Source: Cynocephalus volans (Eukaryota > Chordata > Mammalia > Dermoptera > Cynocephalidae). Taken from it: a stretch of DNA of 64,000 bases. Under the pieces are notes generated by a model. The model made no database searches. It saw only the letters and a list, made by a program, of their open reading frames with translations, and was not told the DNA's origin. The DNA lies in contig NC_084471.1 in the NCBI RefSeq assembly GCF_027409185.1, positions 7,718,535 to 7,782,534 on the forward strand, given 5' to 3'. Shown here piece by piece: positions 53,441 to 64,000 of this stretch (positions within the stretch are counted from its first letter, which is position 1; each line of letters starts with the position of its first letter). The position numbers and the translations under genes are program-made.

Positions 53441-55619
53441 AGGATGAGAGCTGCTCAGGAGGGGAGGGACAATGGAGCAGAGAGACCTTGAGAGGTGGGC
53501 ACAGAGGGGCTGCAGGAGGAGGGCTTGGTCCAGGTCAGGCAGAAAAGAGACTTTTGCCAGTTGATGGGGAAGAAAAGACAGCAGAGGGACTTAGCCATTG
53601 AGGGGGACAGAGCATCTCCATGTGCACTCTAATCTCCTCTAGCCCACATCATACATCAGTGGGGAGGCCTTTGTGACATGTGTACATGAAGGGGCTGGAG
53701 GTAAGTGCCCTGCAGGCCAGCCTCCTGACCACCTCCCATGGTGGGGGCTGGGTGCCCCACTGCCAGCTGAGACAGCCCCCACGCCCACCCCTAATGATCG
53801 CTCTCTCTACCTCTCCCCCAGACCTCCTCCAACTCCTCCTCTCTGCGTGTGCCTCAGAGCTGGCGCCTAAATCTGGCAGTAGCCCGGGACACCAGCTACA
53901 TAGAACATAAACATCAGAGGAGCATGATCCAGGAATTGGTAAGAGTTCAGTGGGGTCCCATGGTACCATGCTGCCAATACTGGGCTCCAATTTCCCCTTG
54001 GGGCTCTGAAGGAAGGGTCTGGGGTCCCCTGGTGCCAAGGGAGAATGGGGTGTTTGGGGCCTAGGTCTCAGCGGGAGGGACCCCAGACCATGTAGCCTGG
54101 CTCTTTCTGTTGCTGCCCTGTCTGCCCACTCTCTCTTCTCCAGACACCCCTGCTTGAGTCCTCACCACACGTGCCCTGGGCTGTCCCCCTGCTGGAAACT
54201 AGGCTGACTGTTGTCAGAAGCCCTGTGTTCCCACCCTGACTTAGTTCCTGCTTTGCTTTGTCTTTGGTTTTGGACAAGCCACCTCTCCTATATGGGCTTG
54301 AGTGTCCTAAAATAGAATTAGAAGGTGTCAAAGGTCGCTTTCACCTCTAAGAATGAAAGATTTCTAGGCACACTTGAAACATCAGGGAGACAGGGATCTT
54401 GCCTGTCCTTTTCATTCCTGGATCCCTGCTATTAAGAACAGTCCCTGACCCATAGTGTGTGGCTCGTGGTGAGTACATACACCCTAGTGAATCACAAGCT
54501 ATGAGAAGGGAAGTCTTTCCTTTCTCAGCCTCCATTTCTAGAGGTTTCTGTGGCTGTCCTTTAAAGAGAATCCAGATTCAGACATTCAGCTCTGTAGCTG
54601 TGAGTGAAAACCAACGAAGAACCAAATGCTCTCTCCTTGGGAGTTCGAGGAGCGTTGGTCAATTTGTGTCCCCATATGGTCTGAGAGCTTTTCCTTGAAA
54701 ATCCATTCCTGTCCCCTGCCCACCACTCTGGTCTGGGGAACGGAGCTGAGTGGGACAACCTCAGTCACCTTCCTGTGACTCTCCACACAGAAAAAACAGC
54801 ACCAGGAAACTGGATCAACTGGAAAGAGGAACATGATCTCTTTGTTTCCACATTCCATGTCTGATGGCTTTGGGGACAGACCCAGATGGAGAGGCCACAG
54901 GCTTGTCCTGCCCACTCCCAACCTGGACAAGGCTCACCCCTGCACCCCACCCTCAGCCCTACAAGTCCCTGAGAATCTGGTCTCACTGGTGGGCCTGTCC
55001 TAGGCCATTGGTGGCATTCCGGGGTCCTGTCCCTTGCTGTTACATCTCTACCTCCCCAGTGAAAGATGTTTCTTCCCATAGCAGGAGAGTAGGTGTCAGC
55101 AGGTGAGCTCCCAGTGGGAACGACTGCAGGTGAGAGGACTGTACGGCATCCCTCACATCCCATAGAGAACCTTCCTTTCCCTCTCTCTCAGCACCTGTTT
55201 GGCTTTTCTCACAAAGGCTCAGTTCTGTACCACTGATGTCTTAATATCTAAAAAGGCACAGTTACAGAGAGCCCTGGCCGATGCTCACCATGAGTTCTGG
55301 CAGAAAGCAGGTGCAAATCTGGGCGCCCTTCCTCCCTCAACCAGGTGCCTTGGCGGGCCTTCGGGGGAGTCCTTTGGGCTCCATCGTGACCTCTGTCATT
55401 CCAGCGGAGTGTGAACATCTGGCAAGCTGCCTGTACCCACGTGAGCAGCAGATAAACGAGCTGCAGTGGAGTCTGACCGCTGTCTCCCCACAGCAGGAGG
55501 CTGAGGGTCTGAGCTCAGCCACCTGCCCTCACGCTTGCACCTCCACCCGCAGGGGAGAAAATGGGCTTAGAGAATTAGATAGACCCAGATGTTCACATCC
55601 CAGCTGTAAGCGATCTTAG

Positions 55620-55780
55620 CACTTAACCTCTAATACTGTGTATTTTATCTACAAAATGGAGATAATAGTGGTAACTCCCTCCTGTGGTGGATGTGAGGAT
55701 TCAATGGATTGTTAGCATCATGCTGGTGACACACTCAGTACAGAGTCAAACGATGGTAATGACAGTCATAACAAAGGCAA
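55620..55780 (+). repeat. MIR element in golgin pseudogene
   Basis: 'CTACAAAATGGAGATAATAG' and 'GTGGATGTGAGGATTCAATG' are MIR landmarks. Other MIR-like pieces in these introns lie near 53190-53260, 56210-56350 and 56800-56930. Confidence 0.65.
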
Positions 55781-57634
55781 CATGGCCCGATATCCCTGGC
55801 CTGTCAGCCAGCTGTAAATCAGATCTCTTTCCCTTCCTCTTCCATGCTTACTGAGTTCTTAGTAAAACCAGCTGAGAACATGGGCTTCGAAATGCCTTGA
55901 AAAAGATGTCAAGTGTGATTCAGGGGGAGGAAATGTCACTGCCGAGTGGTTGCTGTGGGTGTCGGTGCTAGTGTGCCCCGACTACACCTTCTCCCTGCCG
56001 AATCCTGACTTCGCCTTTCTGTATTTGCAGTCCTACCATGACTTGAAGAAAGAGTGAGATGCTCTCCACCTGCGCTTGGAGGGCGACAGGTAGGAAGGGG
56101 AAGGTGGATGGCAGGTCTGGGGGCCTCAGCACGGGTGAGGTGGTGGGAGGTGGGAGGGTACAGGTGAGCACAAGGGGGATGCACAGGTTTGGACATGTGC
56201 AGAGCCAAGCTCCGGCCCCAGCTGTGCCAGTGACTCATGTGTGGCCTCAGGCAATTCACGTCCACTCTCTGGACTGGCACTTGTGACTTTTGGTTCTTGG
56301 GGTCTCCTTCCCATGCCATGGTCCTCTGGTTGTGTGTCAAAGTCAGTGCATTGATCACCAAAATGGTCCTTTCTGTTCCTCATTCTTTCCATTCTCCACC
56401 ACCTCTGGCCATAGGAACAAATATGAGGACCTCAAGTGTCACCAGTCCCAACTGAAGGAGAAGCTTCTGGTCCTTGTGATGGAGAAGGCAGCCTTGAAGC
56501 TCCAGATGAAGGAGTTTGAGACATGGAAGCTCCTGCCACAACAAGTGAGCAGCTGCAGCCCAAGTTTTGGTTTTATGGGGGTGCAGTAGAGAGGAAGGTG
56601 GCAGCCTGTCCGTTCTGCAGCCGCTCCCTCCATGGCTCACGCCCCTGTGCTCTGGGCAGGTGCACACTTTGAGGGAGGACCATGGCCTGAGTCAGGTCCA
56701 GGAGCCGGAGACCTGCTTGGCTGATGTAAGCAGGCAGACAGGTAAGCTGGGACTGGGGTGGCCTGGGAGCAGGTGGGGGAAGAGAAAAGGGGTTGCTTCA
56801 GCAGATGGCAAGTCTGCTCATCTGAGCCTCAGTGTCTCTGTATGCAAAGAGGGGTGGAGTGCCCATTGTTAGCCACCCACAGTTGTCTTGAGCACAAGAA
56901 TGTGAGAAACTCTATTTGAAAGTGTTGGAATGATTGACCATCATCTGGGCATGAGGAATGATTAGCCAGGAAGCCATGGTCTGGGGCTAGGAGCCTGAAT
57001 TAAGAGCTATGGGTTGAGAAGAGGGTTTTGTGCAACTCCAGAAGCCAGAGGCCCTTATCATCTGATTCCTTTCTCAGCTGAGCCTCTGCCTCCAGCAGGA
57101 CCCAGTGAGGAAGAATAGTGACTACAGGTAGAGGTGGGGCAGCTCCAGGTTCTGGTAAAGGACAATGAGGGTCTGAGCCACCTGAACCGGGAGCAGGAGG
57201 AGCGGCTGCTGGAGCTGGGGCAGCTGCTGGGCTCTGAGGCAAGCAGCACAGGCAGGTGCTGGAGGGCACTCAGTGCCACCACGCCACCACCAGCTGCTTG
57301 CTGTCCCAGGTCTATGAGCTCCAGGAGCAGATGGCTAAGCTGTAGACTAGCTTCATCAGCCTGGTGCGCCACCCACCCTGCCAGCCTTCCCTCCACACTC
57401 ACCCCCTGGGCTTTTGTTTGCCCACCTGTAAAATGGGGTGGTGGAGACCTCACATGAAATGGTACCTGAGAAGGCACCTGCGAGCCAGTGCCCTGTGCTG
57501 TGGGTCTCCAGCTGCATCAGGGGGCCACCGATTGCTTCTCTCCATCCAGACCAATTAGAACATGGAGGTCCCCGGTGCACTGCAGTCGGGGCAGCATATG
57601 AAGATGGAGCTGGTTGCAAAGTTGGGCCAGAAAA

Positions 57635-58250
57635 GAAAAAAACAAAATAAGAAAAAGAAGAAGAAGAAAACACCAAAAAGGAGAGGAAAACACCAAGAAG
57701 AAGGAAAAAACACCAAGATGAAGGAGAAAACACCTAAAAGGTGAAAATACCCAAAAGAAGAACAAAACATCCATAAAAGGAAGAAAACACCCAACATAGG
57801 AAGGAAACACCTAGAAGAAAAAGAAGACACCCAAAAGAAGAAGAAAACAACCCAAAAAGGAAGAAGACCCCAAGCAGAAGAAAACACCCCAAAGAAGAAG
57901 AAATCACCCAAAAGAGGAAGAAAACACCTTAAAATGAATAAAACACCCACAAGAAGAAGAAAACACCCCAAACAGGAAAATTTCAACAAAATAAGAAAGC
58001 CCCAACAAAAACAAGAAACCCCCTGAAAGAAAACCCTAACAAAAAGAAGAAAACTAAAATAATGAAAACCCGAAACTCACCAAGAATAAGACTCTCATTA
58101 AAACAAGAAAATCCTAACAAAAAGAACCCCCCCAAAAAGGAACCACCCCCCAAATGTAGAAACCTCCCCAGAAAAGAAAACCCTAATGAAAAGAGGAAAA
58201 TCAAAAACAGAGAACCAAAAATACAGAAGAAAGCAGAAGAAGACAGAAAA

Positions 58251-58298
<48 letters not shown>

Positions 58299-58440
58299 AG
58301 AAAAAATACAAGAAATAAAAAATAGTAAAAACAGAGAGAAAAAACAGACAGCAAGAAAAAAGAAAGAAAAAAACCATAAAAGGGAAACAAACAAAAAGAC
58401 AACAGGAAAAAACAAACAAAAAAGAACACACAAAAAGAAA
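57635..58440 (+). repeat. A-rich degenerate minisatellite with (AC)n
   Basis: Irregular repeats around AGAAGAAAACACCCAAAAG, nearly free of T on this strand, replace the sequence expected after the golgin exon at 57550-57625. A pure AC run of about 22 units lies at 58250-58296. The reverse frames are Phe/Leu-rich through composition only. Confidence 0.88.
58250..58296 (+). repeat. (AC)n microsatellite
   Basis: About 22 uninterrupted AC dinucleotides inside the A-rich block. Confidence 0.95.
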
Positions 58441-58442
58441 AG

Positions 58443-58530
58443 ACAGCCAGCCCATGGCTCACTTGGGAGAGCGTAGTGCTGACACCACCAAGTCAAGGGT
58501 TAAGATCCCCTAACTGGTCATTCTCAAAAA
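58443..58530 (+). mobile_element. CYN SINE monomer
   Basis: AGCCAGCCCATGGCTCACTT, GCTGACACCACCAAGTCAAG and CCCCTAACTGGTCATTCTC plus A-rich tail. Same hybrid head and tail as the copy at 43.7 kb. Confidence 0.82.
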
Positions 58531-58559
58531 AAAGAAAAAGAAAAAGACAAGAAAGCAGC

Positions 58560-59065
58560 AGGGTGCCCTTACTGTTAGTCCAGCCTCAGGGGCCCATAGG
58601 GGAAGACCTGTGCAATTGGTCCCTTGAGCAGGCCAGGTCAGGGGGCCCTAGGGTCAGGCCAGGGCAGGGGGGTCTTTAGTGCCAGGGCAGGCCAAGGAAG
58701 CACTTAGGGCAGACCTGTCAGGCCAGGGGTGCCATTAGTGGCAGGACAGGCCAGGTAAGGCCAGGGGGGTCTTAGAGGCAGGCCAGGCTAGGCCAGGGGG
58801 GCTGTTAGCACCAAGACAGGCCAAGGGGTCCCTGGACAGGCCAGTGACAGGGTGGCCATTATGGCAGTGGTCTTCTAGGAGCAGACCAGTAAAGGGGGGC
58901 CATGTGGCAGGTCAGGCCAGGCCAGGGCAGACCTTAGCAGTAGGAAGCCCTTGGCAGAATGCTTGGCCAGGACAGCCCTTAGTAGCAGGCAAGGGCACAG
59001 AGGCCCTAGGGGCAGGCCAGGCCATGGGGGCACTTATTGGAAAGCAAGCCCAGCCCTCCCCAGCA
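58560..59065. repeat. GGCCAGG-rich degenerate repeat, block 2
   Basis: About 0.5 kb of irregular repeats such as GGCAGGCCAGGCTAGGCCAG, GTCTTTAGTGCCAGGGCAGG and TTAGCACCAAGACAGGCCAA, shared with block 1 at 48.6-48.95 kb. No coding content. Confidence 0.75.
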
Positions 59066-59069
59066 TCTT

Positions 59070-60535
59070 CACAGGGAGCAGGTCCTACAACACTTTATTT
59101 TTGGTCGTCTGGCTCCAGGACCATGAGAAAAAATTTCTGTTGTTCTAAAGCACCCAGTACTTTGTTATGGCAGCCCTAGGAAACTCATATAGTTAGTATA
59201 CAACTGATTTGAAAACATAGTAAATAGGATATTTCTACGAAATCTCTATAGAAGGCTTTCCTTGAAAAAAATACACATTGTTTTTAATGATACATTATCA
59301 AACATAATAATTAAACCCATATCCAGGAACTTCATTCAGCTCTAAGTAACAGAAATCTCCCCAAATCTAATGTATGAGGAAGATATTTGTTCTCACGTAC
59401 GCCTGGGTCAGCACATTTAGAAATACAATAGGTAACAAACTCCTGTGTGTTGTTTTCTTGTTTTGCTGTGACACCGTAGCTTTTTCTTGATGGAATGAGA
59501 GTCACAGAGCCACTAGAAGTATTAAGAGAACAAGATGCCAACCATACAAATTAGACCTTACACGAATATGTAAAGGTCTAGACTGGGGAATCAGAACATC
59601 AGAGATTGCCAACCACGACAGTCTGAGTCAGTGGCCTGGAGAACTGGAGGGTTTGCAGAAAAATTCAAATTGTGGGTGTCATCACACGGCTATATCCTTG
59701 ATACCAAGCTCATGGACGAGTCTGTGGAAGACTATACCTCTGACAAAATGGAAATCAAGCAGTTGGTGTTTTTTTGATGATACTCTTGATTGGCAGGGCA
59801 AAGAATCCAGAAAATAAGCTGAAGGCTCGTATCCACAAAGCCCATATGCATCATGTCTATTTTCATTTATTGGGACCTTAAAAACAGTTATAGCTTCTTC
59901 ATTTCTTCTAAATCTCATGCAAGTGAGGCTATTGGTAAATTCAAATATGGAACAAGAACGGGAAGGGATTCTGGCAAATGCAGTTCCTAACATTATCTAC
60001 ATTGACATACCACAATCCAGAAGAACTTGGGACTGTACTCTTTGAAGAATTTTGCATAATTACAAGTTCCTGCCAATTATTTGTTAGGAAAATGGAATAA
60101 GGTTCCTTTGACTGAAAAATAAAGTACTCTCCCAGTAAGAAAGGTAGAAAATACAATAGGCAAGTGATATCCAATATGTGCCACACTAAGTCAATTTTAA
60201 AAAAAGAAAAAAAATACTAAAGTGTCATTGTTTCAATAACCCTTTATTTAGAGAACAATTTAAGAAACTAAACAGAAATTAGGCCAGCTGCCAAAATTAA
60301 AACAAACAAAAAAGAAACTAAATAGAAATCAAACCTATGTGCATATTAAAAATACACCTCAAATCACCCATAAGTACAACAAGCTGTAAAGACAAAAGTT
60401 TTATTTACTGAATTGTAAGAAAAAACAATACTTGCCAAAATTCATGTACTATAGCTAAGAGTAGTTAGAATTATTTTTCCCTTAAATGTTTATTTGTGGA
60501 CAAACTATAAACACACTCCTTACGTGCACACTTTA
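59070..60535. other. Unassigned DNA left of the zinc-finger pseudogene
   Basis: A short old-repeat tail ('AAATTTCTGTTGTTCTAAAG', 'TTGTTATGGCAGCCCTAGGA') lies at 59090-59190. A 103-aa reverse frame at 59682-59993 is not recognised. A CYN 3' scrap (GGCCAGCTGCC plus A) lies at 60281-60312. The right end could be the 3' UTR of the zinc-finger copy. Confidence 0.5.
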
Positions 60536-60547
60536 AGGATGAGGTTC

Positions 60548-63172
<2,625 letters not shown>

Positions 63173-63933
63173 GATCACTGAGTCCTGCAACATCCAACAT
63201 ATGTGCAGGATCATGGCTGCGACTGGAAGCCCGGGCACTGTACTCCGTCCATACAGAGTCCACACAAGATGCTGTGGCCTCCCAACATCTGCCCTGCAGC
63301 ACTTGTCAGACCTCTTCCTCTGTCTACACTCGCTTCCTCATAGATTTAACAGCACCGCTAACACACTGAACTGGTCTCTACATTCTTACTAGGACCACTT
63401 CAGGACGTATTCCTATCAAAAGGGTTTAGAGATTGGAGATATCAAAGAAATGCTATCCAAATGAAACAAATATTTGCATTTTAAGGCCAACAGTCCCTTG
63501 TGACACAGACTCTTTTCAGCTCCCTCTCTGCTGCCCACTACATCACTCAGCACTCCATGAGCACAGAGTCAAACCCAGATGAGGTTTTAAGGTTTATCAA
63601 AGCACACTGCAGGACTGGGAACTTTTCCTTCTCTTCCCTTCCCCACACATGAGGCCCAGGGGTCTGTGAGGACCCAACTTGCAACAAGGGCTGGGAAGCC
63701 ACAATGTCTCAAAGAACTCCAGGCCCAACTGGCTGAATGAAAACATTCTTTTGGAGAAGCACTAATTTTAATTTATTCATGTAATAAGTACCATAGGTTC
63801 AACCTCTACTTTTTCTCTCTGTGCATTTTCATGGAAACAGGAAGTTACTGAGAAATCAGAACTCAGGAAAGAAGGAAAAGGTGTGAGAATTTAGACCTCA
63901 GCATATTCCCTACACTGCTGAACCGGAACCTCA
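63173..63933. other. Unassigned DNA right of the KRAB exon
   Basis: No recognised feature. A first exon and promoter of the zinc-finger copy would be expected here or beyond the window on the reverse strand; none was identified. Confidence 0.45.
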
Positions 63934-64000
63934 GCGGGGGATCTGGGCGGCCGAGTGACTTGCCTGGGGCTCCCGGTGCGCAGGATGCAGGGAGCCAGGC
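63934..64000. repeat. Second copy of the 48.1-kb repeat unit, cut by the window end
   Basis: GACTTGCCTGGGGCTCCCGG and ATGCAGGGAGCCAGGC match 48138-48204 with about six mismatches over 67 bases in the same orientation. The match starts abruptly at GCGGGGGATCTGG, marking a repeat boundary. Confidence 0.85.

Larger units (their letters stand above)
53009..57625 (+). pseudogene. Golgin (GM130/GOLGA2-like) pseudogene with introns
   Basis: Exon-like blocks in golgin order, most with splice signals: 53009-53125 (LRDYQWRHSPGGPLGAKNK), 53822-53938 (LNLAVARDTSYIEHKHQ), 54791-54820, 55082-55129, about 55190-55310 (LISKKAQLQRALADAHHEFW), 55405-55502, 56031-56089, 56415-56544, 56660-56741, 57079-57362 and 57550-57625. 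They align with the coiled-coil middle of GM130, a cis-Golgi tether. Breaks include TGA at 56055-56057, two adjacent stops just before the block starting VEVGQLQVLVKDNEG, a stop in AKL*TSF and TAG in TN*NMEV. The first exon and the C-terminal half are missing. Retained introns mean a DNA-level duplicate, not a processed copy. The gene could equally be called GOLGA8-like. Confidence 0.85.

Noticed and set aside
57555-58496. Phe/Leu-rich membrane-like reverse frames
   Set aside because: Caused by the T-rich reverse strand of the A-rich minisatellite.
59682-59993. 103-aa reverse frame left of the zinc-finger copy
   Set aside because: Not recognised; may be 3' UTR or old repeat. Not enough support to call a gene.

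Overview
This is mammalian nuclear DNA: split genes with GT-AG introns, two CpG islands and a dense background of MIR, L2 and L1M repeats. The young repeats point to the species. About 25 copies of a SINE with a tRNA-Ile-like head occur as monomers and as head-to-tail dimers. I recognise them as the CYN family of colugos (flying lemurs, Dermoptera). No Alu was seen, which argues against a primate. Galeopterus is my best guess; this is recognition from memory, not a database match.

Layout. (1) 1-11,860: MCAT on the + strand, complete in four coding exons (389 aa), the mitochondrial malonyl-CoA:ACP transacylase. Its CpG-island promoter carries an RFX X-box. Intron 2 holds an inverted duplication of about 0.65-0.8 kb that looks like one composite insertion. 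Intron 3 holds a 26-copy minisatellite of 46/48-bp units. (2) 11,860-17,320: the gap between two tail-to-tail genes, with old L1/L2/MIR pieces and a CTCF-like motif. (3) 17,320-about 34,960: BIK on the - strand, a BH3-only cell-death protein of 156 aa in four coding exons, plus a non-coding first exon in a CpG island at 34-35 kb. Its membrane tail is encoded by a CTG microsatellite. Intron 1 carries an unusual CAA/CAG array. (4) About 35-48 kb: no gene seen; MIR, L2, L1 and CYN copies. (5) 48.1-49.6 kb: an unnamed repeat containing a 5S rRNA pseudogene, GGCCAGG-rich repeats and an LTR-like stretch. (6) 53.0-57.6 kb: a decayed, intron-bearing copy of a GM130-type golgin gene (+), cut off by an A-rich repeat. 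(7) 58.5-59.1 kb: a second GGCCAGG-rich block. (8) 60.5-63.2 kb: a KRAB zinc-finger pseudogene (-) resembling ZNF77. (9) The last 67 bases repeat the start of the 48.1 kb unit.

MCAT and BIK keep the tail-to-tail order I recall from human 22q13.2, in reverse orientation. The other expected neighbour of BIK, TTLL1, was not found. The right half instead carries pseudogenes and repeats I do not expect there, which suggests a lineage-specific insertion, a rearrangement or an assembly join. MCAT (mitochondrial fatty acid synthesis) and BIK (apoptosis) share no pathway; their closeness is old synteny. Nothing here is a bacterial-type operon, CRISPR array or defence system. The most unusual signals are the composite inverted insertion in MCAT intron 2, the simple-repeat-encoded BIK tail, the CRE-like minisatellite and the 5S-containing repeat pair.
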